Below are positions 1 through 7,185 of a stretch of 33,101 nucleotides of DNA, one piece after another. The stretch spans positions 15,083-48,183 of the forward strand of contig PAZH01000012.1 of assembly GCA_002716125.1 (NCBI GenBank), read 5' to 3'. Numbering within the stretch: the first letter of the stretch is position 1; each line of letters starts with the position of its first letter. Made by a program: the position numbers and the translations under genes. The notes beneath the pieces were generated by a model. That model had not been told where the DNA came from. It saw nothing but the letters and a program-made list of their open reading frames with translations, and searched no databases. The stretch is from Rhodospirillaceae bacterium (lineage in GTDB: Bacteria; Pseudomonadota; Alphaproteobacteria; UBA8366).

Positions 1-1173
1 TGGGCGCTGAGCTTGATCAGCTCCGGTCACTATCTCAGCCATTTTTACGGCTTGGCCTTACCGCCGCTCTTCCCGCTGCTAAAGACCGAGTTCGGCGTGA
101 CCTATATCGAACTTGGCCTGGCGATGACCGCCTATGGGTTCCTAGGCGGCCTCGTGCAGGCCCCCGTGGGCTTTCTCGTCGACCGGCTGGGTCCGAGCCG
201 GGTATTGCTCGCGGGCATGGCCTTGATCGCCACATCCGTTCTGCTCATGGGGTTCGTCTCCTCATATTGGATGCTGCTGGTGCTCGCGGTGTTCGCCGGA
301 CTCGGCAACAGCGTTTTCCATCCAGCGGACTACGCCATCCTGGCGGGCTCGGTCGGCGAGAAACGCTTAGGCCGCGCGTATTCTTTGCACACCTTCTCCG
401 GCTTCCTCGGCGGTGCCTGTGCGCCGGTCGCGATGCTCGCGCTGGCCGCCTATTGGGATTGGCGGACGGCCTTGATCGTCACCGGTGGCGTCGGACTCAT
501 CGTCTTCGCCGCCATGGCGCTCCGGCGCGACGTGCTCGTCGGCGAGGAACGCAAAGCGGATGCCCCGGCGGAAGACGCTAAATCTACATCCGGGTTGGCC
601 CTGTTGATGACGGCGCCTGTGTTGCTGTTCCTTGCATTTTTCATCCTCTACGGCGTGGCGAGCGGCGGCCTTCTCGCTTTCACCGTCAGCGGATTGATCA
701 ACTTACACGGGATCGGTCTCGACGCCGCGAATACAGCCCTGACCGGCCACCTCTTCGGTGTCGTCGGCGGTATTTTCCTCGCCGGATTGATCGCGGATCG
801 TTACCCGCGTCATATCGTGACCGGCGTCGCCGCACTCGCTCTCGCGGCGGTCGCGACGTTGCTGCCGGTACTCGGCTTCTCTTCCGCGATCGCTTTGATC
901 GTCATCATGACGCTTGCCGGTGTCGGTCTTGGTGGTGTGCTGCCGCCCCGCGATCTTATGCTCAAGGCGGTGATCCCGCCCGGTCAGACGGGCAAGGTTT
1001 TTGGCTTTGTTTTCGTTGGGTATTCACTTGGCGTCGCCGTGGCGCCGCCTGCCCTCGGCTCTTATCTCGATGCCGGGCAGCCTTCGATGGTCTTCATCGC
1101 CTGCGCAGGTTTCGCCGCCCTGTCGCTGGTGGCCATCGTTGCCGCGAACATGGCCGCGGCGCGAAAAGGCTAG
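1..1173 (+). CDS. MFS transporter, 5'-truncated by window edge
   Basis: This is a major facilitator superfamily permease, an inner-membrane carrier probably exporting or importing a small organic solute. The frame is open from base 1, and the residues before the first possible start (TTG at 13) already look like transmembrane helix 1, with Gly-His-Tyr and Ser-His-Phe-Tyr. The true start therefore lies upstream of the window. About 12 hydrophobic segments are visible, with the MFS loop 2-3 signature near residues 50-60 (GFLVDRLGPSR) and the repeat of it in the second half (GLIADRYPR). A charged central loop rich in Glu, Ala and Lys separates the two six-helix halves near residue 180. The Phe-His-Pro-Ala-Asp motif near residue 97 resembles Fsr-like (fosmidomycin resistance type) members, but that does not fix a substrate. 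It converges on the alpha-hydroxy-acid oxidase and shares the CTAG that stops both genes. Confidence 0.9.
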   Translation, partial: WALSLISSGHYLSHFYGLALPPLFPLLKTEFGVTYIELGLAMTAYGFLGGLVQAPVGFLVDRLGPSRVLLAGMALIATSVLLMGFVSSYWMLLVLAVFAGLGNSVFHPADYAILAGSVGEKRLGRAYSLHTFSGFLGGACAPVAMLALAAYWDWRTALIVTGGVGLIVFAAMALRRDVLVGEERKADAPAEDAKSTSGLALLMTAPVLLFLAFFILYGVASGGLLAFTVSGLINLHGIGLDAANTALTGHLFGVVGGIFLAGLIADRYPRHIVTGVAALALAAVATLLPVLGFSSAIALIVIMTLAGVGLGGVLPPRDLMLKAVIPPGQTGKVFGFVFVGYSLGVAVAPPALGSYLDAGQPSMVFIACAGFAALSLVAIVAANMAAARKG

Positions 1174-2345
1174 GCCCGCAGGTTCTTCCGCGCTTCGTCG
1201 ATATCCCAATGCAAGAAGTCGGGGCCGAGTTGATCGAGCGCCGGACAGCCGAGCTGCTTCATATTGGTCTCGATCTCGGAACGCACGATCTCGACGGCTT
1301 TCGCAGCGCCCAACTGGCCGCCCGCGATACAGCCGTAAAGCGTCGGCCGGCCCATGAAGACGAATTTGGCGCCCATGCAAAGCGCGATCATGATATCGGC
1401 GCCCCGGCGCACGCCGCCGTCGAGCATCAAGGTCATCCGGTCACCAACCGCGGCATCAATCGCCGGCAGAACGTCGAGCGGCGCGGGCGCGCGGTCCAGC
1501 TGGCGAGCGCCATGGTTGGAGACCATCAATCCATCGACTCCAACTTCGGCGGCCCGGATCGCATCGTCGACCCGCATAATGCCTTTTAGGACCAGATTGC
1601 CGGGCCAAAGCTTGCGGAAGTTCTCGATATCCTTCCAGACGAGCGCCGCCGGGAACTGATCCGAGACGAACTCGCCGACTTGCTCCGGACTTGAACCTTC
1701 CGGCGCGTATTTCTCCCAGTTCGCAAGCATGGCGATACCATGGGTCAAATAATCTTTCATCCACAACGGATGTTTCAGTGCGTTAAACTTGCACTCCCAG
1801 GTCAGCTTCAGCGGCCGACCGAAACCGTTGCGCTTGTTCCGTTCGCGATTGCCGCTCGCCGGGACATCGACCGTTATCACCAACGTCTGGATACCGAGGT
1901 CATGGGCGCGCTTGATCTGATCCTCCGAGATCGAACGGTCCTTCGCCGTGTAAAGCTGGTACCAGCCATGATCCGGGCACTCACGCGCCATGTCCTCCAT
2001 CTTCGCCGTCGCGGCTCCGGACATGATGAAAGGGATATTTGCGTCGCGCGCGGCACGCGCCAGCATCAGATCGCCCTGATGGCGGTAGTTCGAAATGCCG
2101 CCCGTCGGTGCAATGCCGTAAGCGCTGGAATAGGTCCGCCCGAACAGTTCGGTCTCTTGGTTGATCGTCGTGATGTCGACCATATAGCGCGGCACCAGCG
2201 CGCGGTTGCGGAAAGCGTCTTCGTTCCGGACCAGGCCGGATTCGTCCTCGGATCCGCCTTCAATGAAATCGTAAATGAGCTTGGGCACACGCTTCTTGGC
2301 GAGTATCCGCAAGTCATCGAGGTTGATGCAATCGTCGACTTTCAT
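1170..2345 (-). CDS. FMN-dependent alpha-hydroxy-acid oxidase/dehydrogenase (LldD/MdlB-like)
   Basis: This FMN enzyme oxidises an L-2-hydroxy acid to the 2-keto acid; lactate, glycolate and mandelate are the usual family substrates. The 391-residue protein spans the whole TIM-barrel domain. Visible family residues are Tyr-Gln-Leu-Tyr at 129-132, Lys254 (LVLKGI), the catalytic His278 and Arg281 in SNHGARQLD, the phosphate-binding DGGVRRG at 309-315 and GRP at 332-334. The ATG at 2345 is preferred over the upstream in-frame GTG at 2363 because AGGGGA sits 6 bases before it. No membrane-anchoring loop is obvious, so it may be soluble or peripheral. Its stop codon overlaps the stop of the convergent MFS gene within CTAG. 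The exact substrate is not decidable from sequence; a transporter plus oxidase for a 2-hydroxy acid is a reasonable inference from the pairing. Confidence 0.93.
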   Translation of the reverse strand: MKVDDCINLDDLRILAKKRVPKLIYDFIEGGSEDESGLVRNEDAFRNRALVPRYMVDITTINQETELFGRTYSSAYGIAPTGGISNYRHQGDLMLARAARDANIPFIMSGAATAKMEDMARECPDHGWYQLYTAKDRSISEDQIKRAHDLGIQTLVITVDVPASGNRERNKRNGFGRPLKLTWECKFNALKHPLWMKDYLTHGIAMLANWEKYAPEGSSPEQVGEFVSDQFPAALVWKDIENFRKLWPGNLVLKGIMRVDDAIRAAEVGVDGLMVSNHGARQLDRAPAPLDVLPAIDAAVGDRMTLMLDGGVRRGADIMIALCMGAKFVFMGRPTLYGCIAGGQLGAAKAVEIVRSEIETNMKQLGCPALDQLGPDFLHWDIDEARKNLRA

Positions 2346-2433
2346 GGCATATCCCCTGCGCACGGCGCCCAGATGGCGCCCCGGACAGGTTTCAAACTAG
2401 CGCGAAGCCGGAAAACGGCGAGGTGTTTAGAAA

Positions 2434-2598
2434 CTATTCGTTCTTTTTAACGACAAGCCAGATGGCATGGATCATGCCCGGCACGAAGAAAAAGATCGTA
2501 AGCAGGATGTTCAGCCAGAAATGCAGGCCGATGCCGACGGTCAGAAAAGCCGCGACGGGCGGCAGAAGCAAAGCGAGAATAATGCGAACAATGTCCAT
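2434..2598 (-). CDS. YqaE/Pmp3 family small membrane protein
   Basis: This 54-residue hydrophobic peptide starts MDIVRIILALLLPPVAAF and has two membrane segments, roughly residues 4-22 and 28-50, ending in Lys-Lys-Asn-Glu. The Leu-Pro-Pro turn in helix 1, the short Gly-Ile-Gly-Leu link and the Asn-Ile-Leu-Leu-Thr / Pro-Gly-x-Ile-His-Ala pattern of helix 2 are typical of the YqaE/Pmp3 (UPF0057) family. Those proteins are stress-induced in bacteria and influence membrane potential and ion homeostasis in yeast and plants. The ATG at 2598 is preceded by a weak purine-rich stretch (AGAGAAA). It lies 87 bases downstream of the PhyH gene on the same strand and may have its own promoter, since a 14-base perfect palindrome lies just upstream. 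It is too short for many gene callers. Confidence 0.87.
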   Translation of the reverse strand: MDIVRIILALLLPPVAAFLTVGIGLHFWLNILLTIFFFVPGMIHAIWLVVKKNE

Positions 2599-2621
2599 AG
2601 CGGAATTTCTCTATCGGTCAA

Positions 2622-2635
2622 AATGAAGCTTCATT
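2622..2635. promoter_or_regulatory. 14-base perfect palindrome upstream of yqaE-like gene
   Basis: AATGAAGCTTCATT reads identically on both strands and lies 24-37 bases before the YqaE/Pmp3 start codon, in the gap after the PhyH gene. Its position and symmetry suit a dimeric repressor or activator site for the small stress-type membrane protein. A chance palindrome cannot be excluded, and no regulator gene is adjacent. Confidence 0.3.
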
Positions 2636-2685
2636 GAGTCGCGCCGCTCTCCCGAAGTCAAAAGCGCGACGGGACAGTCCGGGTT

Positions 2686-3546
2686 TCAATACGGCGCTTC
2701 CACACCATCGTCCGTGACCCGTTTCTCCTGCCACTCAGTTCCCTTGTAATAGACCTGACGCTGCATCTCTTCGGCTTTCTGATGGAAGGCCACAGCCACC
2801 GGATCGAGATCGATTTGCGGCACCGGCTCATGCTCAAAATGCCCATAAGCGTCTTCACCGCGCACCAGAGCGGCGCTGTCCCAGTCGGCCAGAACTTGGC
2901 GTGTCTCCGGCGGAATATAACGCAAGACGATACCGATACGCCGGTCGTCGCTTTTATTGGGATGGGACGCGTGCGCGATCGAGTAATCGAAGAGCGCGGC
3001 TTCGCCCGTTTGCAATTCGACATTCACAGCCAGGCTCTCATCGACATCCATGATCGTCTGACCTCGGGTCAACATGTTGTGCTGGGCCCGTGTATCGACA
3101 TGCGGCATCGGCGGCTTCAGATGGCTGCCCGGCAGCATCCGCATGCAGCCGCTCTCGACGGTCGCCGGTGACAGCGCGATCCAGACACTCACTAGGTCCT
3201 TGGTGTCGAGGCCCCAATAGTTGTTGTCCTGATGCCAAGAGACGTAACTCGGGCTCTGCGGTTCTTTGATGAACCAATGCGTGGTCCAGCACAGGATATT
3301 CGGTCCGATCAAATCCTCGACCGGATCGAGAATGTGAGGCGCACGCACCAGATAGGCGAGCCATTTGAACAGGAGATGGGTTTTAAACCGATGCGCCCCC
3401 TTTAGCGACCCGCCGTTGGCCGCTTCAAACGCTTCCAATTGACGGCGATAGTCGGCCGCTTCGGTCTCCGTCACTCCTGGAATCGGAAAATGAAACCCGT
3501 CTCGTTTCAGATTTCCAATGGCATTCTCGTCCAGGGCTTTCGGCAT
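2686..3546 (-). CDS. Phytanoyl-CoA dioxygenase (PhyH) family Fe(II)/2-oxoglutarate oxygenase
   Basis: This 286-residue protein belongs to the PhyH family of non-haem Fe(II)/2-oxoglutarate oxygenases, which hydroxylate unactivated carbons of small molecules. The metal-binding triad is visible as His105-x-Asp107 in the motif SWHQDNN and a distal His at about 192 (IAHASHPN). It is followed by the family's Arg in DDRRIG (202-205), which anchors 2-oxoglutarate. The N-terminus (PKALDENAI, then DGF-FPI) is typical of bacterial PhyH proteins and supports the ATG at 3546, with GGAG at a workable distance. The gene begins inside the 3' end of the AhpD-like gene, overlapping it by 122 bases in a different frame, so the two are probably co-transcribed. 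Substrate is unknown: bacterial PhyH proteins act on many compounds and the name does not imply phytanoyl-CoA. Confidence 0.93.
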   Translation of the reverse strand: MPKALDENAIGNLKRDGFHFPIPGVTETEAADYRRQLEAFEAANGGSLKGAHRFKTHLLFKWLAYLVRAPHILDPVEDLIGPNILCWTTHWFIKEPQSPSYVSWHQDNNYWGLDTKDLVSVWIALSPATVESGCMRMLPGSHLKPPMPHVDTRAQHNMLTRGQTIMDVDESLAVNVELQTGEAALFDYSIAHASHPNKSDDRRIGIVLRYIPPETRQVLADWDSAALVRGEDAYGHFEHEPVPQIDLDPVAVAFHQKAEEMQRQVYYKGTEWQEKRVTDDGVEAPY

Positions 3547-4075
3547 CTCCCGCTCCCGATTCGGCTGCGTCCTGCGTCGGCATACCGGTCAGGCTTTCCA
3601 TCGCATGATCCTCGGGCTCAATCCCAAACATATTATTAAAGATATTCATCCCATGGAGCGTTGCCACGGTGAAGCCGATTTCGACGAGTTGCGCGTCGTC
3701 GAAAAACTCGCGCATCTCCGCAAACAATGCATCTGCGTTCTCGGTTTCGTTCTGTGACATGGCCGAGGCAAAGCGCAAAACGGCACGCTCCCGAGGCGTG
3801 AAAACCGCATGGTCGGGATTATGCACTTCGGCTAATTTTTCTTCTGTCATACCGGCATGCCGACCCGCGGCATAGCGATAATTCAGTCAATATCGGCACT
3901 CGTTGATGGTCGCGCAACGAATTCGGATCAACTCTTTCACGCTCGCGTCGACCCTATCACTTAGCCAGATACGCTCGTAAAACGCATTTAGTCCTTCCAG
4001 CAATTCCGGACAATTGCCCCGAACGCGCTGGCTATTCGGCAGGTCTTCGGAACCGGTCAGTTTCACATGCGGCAT
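3425..4075 (-). CDS. AhpD/carboxymuconolactone decarboxylase-like protein with in-frame TGA; candidate selenoprotein (Cys-x-x-Sec)
   Basis: Read through one TGA (3887-3889), this gene encodes 216 residues of the AhpD/CMD fold, whose members are peroxidase-linked thiol oxidoreductases or decarboxylases. The TGA is codon 63 and gives NEC60-R-Y-U63-LNYR; homologues have Cys there (CxxC). Glu48 sits 12 residues before Cys60, the same spacing as Glu118, Cys130 and Cys133 of mycobacterial AhpD, while the usual His four residues on is Arg67. The frame stays open and family-like for about 100 codons after the TGA (MTEEKLAEVH, then FTPRERAVLRFASAMS). A hairpin matching bacterial SECIS rules follows the TGA. 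The ATG at 4075 is chosen because GAGGA lies 9 bases upstream. The last 40 codons overlap the PhyH gene in another frame and look out of character, so a late frameshift that removed the native stop is possible. The alternative reading is a nonsense-mutated pseudogene or a base error (TGC to TGA). The gene is certain; decoding as Sec is likely but unproven. Confidence 0.72.
3850..3880 (-). promoter_or_regulatory. Candidate bacterial SECIS element
   Basis: Starting 6 bases after the in-frame TGA, the minus strand holds the arm TATCGCTATGCCG, a loop CGGGT, and the arm CGGCATGCCGGTA. Twelve of the 13 positions pair (two are G-U), with a single C-C mismatch eight positions from the loop. The loop begins 19 bases after the TGA, is 5 bases long, and has G as its second base. 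These values fall within the published bacterial SECIS pattern: a loop of 3-14 bases, G among its first two bases, and 16-37 bases from the TGA. SelB would bind the loop to deliver Sec-tRNA. Minimum-free-energy folding and comparison with homologues have not been done. Confidence 0.62.
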
Positions 4076-4140
4076 TCTTTGCGGTCCTCTCGCATTCGCA
4101 CATTCACACAAAGTCGATCATACGTCATTTCTTGGAAAAT

Positions 4141-4158
4141 CGCATCTTCGACGATGCG
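4141..4158. promoter_or_regulatory. Inverted repeat in divergent promoter region
   Basis: CGCATC-TTCGAC-GATGCG is a perfect 6-base inverted repeat with a 6-base centre. An overlapping larger symmetry, AATCGC...GCGATT, runs to 4163. It lies in the 195-base gap between the divergent AhpD-like gene (minus) and the second MFS gene (plus), where a shared operator would be expected. No specific regulator can be named. Confidence 0.3.
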
Positions 4159-4270
4159 CGATTAAGCTGGACAGCCCCCCGGTCGGGTCGGTAACCCTTC
4201 TTCCACAGATATCGAACGGAACATCCATGCAAAATCTGACCAAAGCAATTCGACCTGGAGCGACGCCCAA

Positions 4271-5467
4271 ATGACCGGCCGCCTTTGGTTCATGGTTGCT
4301 TGCGGCGTTGTCGTCGTTTTGATCGGCGGCGGGTTGCGGCAGATTTTTGGCGTGTTCCAGGTCGAAGTCACTCAAGAGCTGGACATTGGCTTCGGCCCCT
4401 TCGGTCTCGTTATCGGTATACAGGCACTTATCCTCGGGATCGCACAGCCGGCCTCCGGTCTCTTGGCCGACAAATTCGGCTCCGTACGGGTTATCATTGC
4501 AGGTGCCTTAATTTACGCGCTTGGGCTGTGGTGGGCCGGGCAAAGCACGTCGGCTTGGGAATTGGCGGTCTCGCTGGGGCTGATCGTCGGCATCGGCCTC
4601 ACCGGCCCGACACAAGTGCTCGTCCTCGGCGCGGTCGGAAAAGTCATTCCGGACAATCGCCATTCCTTCATCTTCGGTACGATCATCGCTTCGACGTCGC
4701 TCGGGGGCGCGCTCCTGATTCCCGTTGTTTTCCAGGTTATCCAGTCTTTCGATTGGCGAACGGCTTTTAGTGTCGCCGCACTCGTAATTGTGGTTCTGCC
4801 GCTCGTGGCCTTAGGTCTCTACAATAAGGGGCCCGCCGCGGACGGCGGTCCTCGGCAATCGATTCGCGACGCGATGACGGAAGCGCGATCGCATTCGGGA
4901 TTTATTCTCCTGACGCTGGGATTTTTTGTCTGCGGGTTTCACGTCACTTTCATTGGCACGCATCTACCGGCCTTTCTGACCGACAGCGGCCTATCGCCTG
5001 AATTTTCGGCCGACGCCCTCGCGATGGTGCTTTTTTGCAATGTCATCGGCGCCTTCTTGTTCGGAACGCTGGGCGACCGCTTCAGCAAGAAGAACTTGTT
5101 GACGTTGCTCTATGCCGCCCGGGCGGCGCTCATGATCGCTATGCTCATGGTGCCCATCAGCGAAACCACGACGATTATATTCTGTGTGGCCATGGGATTC
5201 TTATGGCTTTCGACCGTACCGCTGACCAGCGGTCTCGTCGCACAGATCTTCGGTACGCAATATTTCTCGATGCTTTTCGGGATTGTTTTCATGAGCCACC
5301 AGATCGGCGGATTTCTTGGTGCATGGCTTGCCGGGTATATCTTCGACACGACAGGATCGTACGACCTAATGTGGATCGCGGCAGCGGCCCTTGGCGTCGT
5401 CTCCGCGCTGCTTCATTGGCCGATCCAGGAACAACCGCTGGAGCGCCTTTCGGCTCAAGCAAGTTAG
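4271..5467 (+). CDS. MFS transporter (monocarboxylate/OFA-like)
   Basis: This is a complete 398-residue MFS permease with about 12 membrane helices. The N-terminal half carries the loop 2-3 signature GLLADKFGSVR near residue 64 and the second half its echo GTLGDRFSKK near residue 263. Helix 1 with Gly-Gly-Gly-x-Arg-Gln-x-Phe-Gly-Val-Phe resembles monocarboxylate and oxalate:formate-type carriers, so an organic anion is the likely cargo (inference). The ATG at 4271 follows GGAG at a slightly long distance. It heads a plus-strand series: the GMC oxidoreductase follows after 66 bases, then the alcohol dehydrogenase and the HIBADH-like enzyme, suggesting uptake and stepwise oxidation of one compound. 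It is divergent from the AhpD-like/PhyH unit. Confidence 0.92.
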   Translation: MTGRLWFMVACGVVVVLIGGGLRQIFGVFQVEVTQELDIGFGPFGLVIGIQALILGIAQPASGLLADKFGSVRVIIAGALIYALGLWWAGQSTSAWELAVSLGLIVGIGLTGPTQVLVLGAVGKVIPDNRHSFIFGTIIASTSLGGALLIPVVFQVIQSFDWRTAFSVAALVIVVLPLVALGLYNKGPAADGGPRQSIRDAMTEARSHSGFILLTLGFFVCGFHVTFIGTHLPAFLTDSGLSPEFSADALAMVLFCNVIGAFLFGTLGDRFSKKNLLTLLYAARAALMIAMLMVPISETTTIIFCVAMGFLWLSTVPLTSGLVAQIFGTQYFSMLFGIVFMSHQIGGFLGAWLAGYIFDTTGSYDLMWIAAAALGVVSALLHWPIQEQPLERLSAQAS

Positions 5468-5533
5468 GCCAATTGCCGCACAATCCGTTGCGCCTAACTT
5501 CTTAGTCGATCAATTCTCCATGGGTCGACGGCA

Positions 5534-7171
5534 ATGGCGCAGATTCAGAATTACGATTACATCGTCGTGGGCGCCGGTTCCGCCGGCTGCACGGTCGCAA
5601 ATCGATTGAGCGAAGACGAAGACGCGCGCGTTCTGCTATTGGAGGCAGGCGGCTTCGATCATGACCCAATCATTCACGTACCGATCGGTTGGGGCCGAAT
5701 TCTGTTCAAACGGCTCCACGATTGGGACTATTTTTTCGAACCGGAGCCGCATCTCGATAATCGCGCCGTCGAGTGCGCCCGCGGCAAGGTGATCGGCGGT
5801 TCTTCTTCGATCAACGCCATGGCATACGTCCGATGTCATCCGCTTGATTTCGACCGTTGGGCGAAAAACGGCTGCACGGGTTGGTCATTCGCGGACATGC
5901 TTCCGTATTTCCAACGTCAGGAAGATTGGGAAGGCGGCGCCGACGCGTACAGAGGCCAAGGCGGCCCTCTCACCACGACACGGAACCGCTACCCGGACCC
6001 CCTTGTCGATGCCTGGATCGAAGCGGGCGCCGAAGCGGGTTATAGATTCACCGAGGATTACAATGGCGCTGAGACGGACGGGTTCTGCATTATGCAGTCG
6101 ACGGTGCGGCGCGGTCTTCGGTGTAGCGCGTCGGTGGCCTATCTTCGCCCCGCGATGAAACGTCCCAACCTGGTCGTTAGCGAAAAGTCGTTGGTTCTGG
6201 AAATCGTCATGGAGGGAACGCGCGCTGTCGGAATCAAGTACAGCCACCGCGGCCAGACCTATACGGCTTATGCCGCCAACGAGGTCGTCCTTTGCGGCGG
6301 CGTGATAAATTCGCCCCAAGTCTTGATGCTGTCCGGGATCGGAGCGGCCGACGAATTGGCCGAACATGACATCGACTGCAAAGTCGATTTGCCGAATGTG
6401 GGCAAGAACCTTCAAGACCATCTTTCGGTCGGCATCGAATACGAACGAAAAGAGGACGGCCCCTTCGTCGGCGTCCTGAGATTCGACAGACTCCTGGCCG
6501 CCATGGCGCGCGCCTACGTGATGGGCGATGGGTTTGCCACGGCGATGCCGGGGCCCGTCATGGCCTTTTTGAAAAGCGACGCGGCGCTGGCGCAACCGGA
6601 CATCCAGTTCATCACGCGGTTTGTACCGCCGGAATCGCAGCCTTGGTTTCCAGGCTACAAGGCCCGGCCCAAAGATGCCTTCATGTGCCGGCCCGTCATC
6701 CTACATCCGGAGAGCCGCGGCCATGTAAAGCTGAAATCCGCGAATCCGGCGGATCACATTGCGATACACGGGAATTTTCTGAGCGAGCGGAAAGACAGGG
6801 ACACATTTCGAGCCGGTTTTGAAATGGTTCGGGATGTCGTCAGTCAGAAACCGCTCGACGCATTTCGGGGCGCTGAAATCAATCCCGGACCCGATTGCAA
6901 GACACCGGAACAAATCGACGCTTTCATCCGTCAGACGGCCTGGACCGTCCATCACCCGCTCGGCACCTGTAAAATGGGGGCGGCGAATGACGAGACGGCT
7001 GTGGTCGACCCAACGCTTCGGGTTCGCGGCGTCGAGAACCTTCGGGTTGTCGACGCTTCCGTGATGCCGGACATGCCGGGCGGAAACATCAACGCACCAG
7101 TGATCGCCATGGCCGAGCGCGCCGCCGACCTTATTCGCGGCAATCAGCCCTTGGCACCGGCGGCCATCTAA
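5534..7171 (+). CDS. GMC family FAD-dependent oxidoreductase (choline/alcohol dehydrogenase-like)
   Basis: This 545-residue flavoprotein oxidises an alcohol to the aldehyde or ketone. The FAD-binding Rossmann motif GAGSAG is at residues 13-18, followed by the acidic end of strand 2 (LLLEAGG). The first GMC signature is seen around GKVIGGSSSINAM. The C-terminal part has His473-His474 in TVHHPLGTCKMG and Asn518/Asn520 in GGNINAP, the catalytic His/Asn pair of the family separated by the usual 44 residues. The length is normal for choline-dehydrogenase-like members. It lies between the MFS carrier and the zinc alcohol dehydrogenase on the same strand, so it probably acts on the imported compound or an intermediate. 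Choline itself is not implied: such genes are often annotated betA by similarity alone, and no betaine aldehyde dehydrogenase is present here. Confidence 0.94.
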   Translation: MAQIQNYDYIVVGAGSAGCTVANRLSEDEDARVLLLEAGGFDHDPIIHVPIGWGRILFKRLHDWDYFFEPEPHLDNRAVECARGKVIGGSSSINAMAYVRCHPLDFDRWAKNGCTGWSFADMLPYFQRQEDWEGGADAYRGQGGPLTTTRNRYPDPLVDAWIEAGAEAGYRFTEDYNGAETDGFCIMQSTVRRGLRCSASVAYLRPAMKRPNLVVSEKSLVLEIVMEGTRAVGIKYSHRGQTYTAYAANEVVLCGGVINSPQVLMLSGIGAADELAEHDIDCKVDLPNVGKNLQDHLSVGIEYERKEDGPFVGVLRFDRLLAAMARAYVMGDGFATAMPGPVMAFLKSDAALAQPDIQFITRFVPPESQPWFPGYKARPKDAFMCRPVILHPESRGHVKLKSANPADHIAIHGNFLSERKDRDTFRAGFEMVRDVVSQKPLDAFRGAEINPGPDCKTPEQIDAFIRQTAWTVHHPLGTCKMGAANDETAVVDPTLRVRGVENLRVVDASVMPDMPGGNINAPVIAMAERAADLIRGNQPLAPAAI

Positions 7172-7185
7172 CGAGGAGGACAGCA

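Noticed and set aside
2638..2670. GTCGCGC...GCGCGAC inverted repeat as terminator of phyH
   Set aside because: The loop is 19 bases and no T-run follows on the minus strand, so a functional intrinsic terminator is unlikely.
3425..4111. Two separate short genes, or a plain pseudogene, at the AhpD-like locus
   Set aside because: The two halves are in the same frame, separated only by one TGA at a redox-Cys position, and followed by a SECIS-like hairpin. A pseudogene remains possible but explains fewer of the observations.
5534..7171. Calling the GMC oxidoreductase choline dehydrogenase (betA)
   Set aside because: No betaine aldehyde dehydrogenase, BetI regulator or choline carrier is nearby, and the GMC family is too broad for that name.
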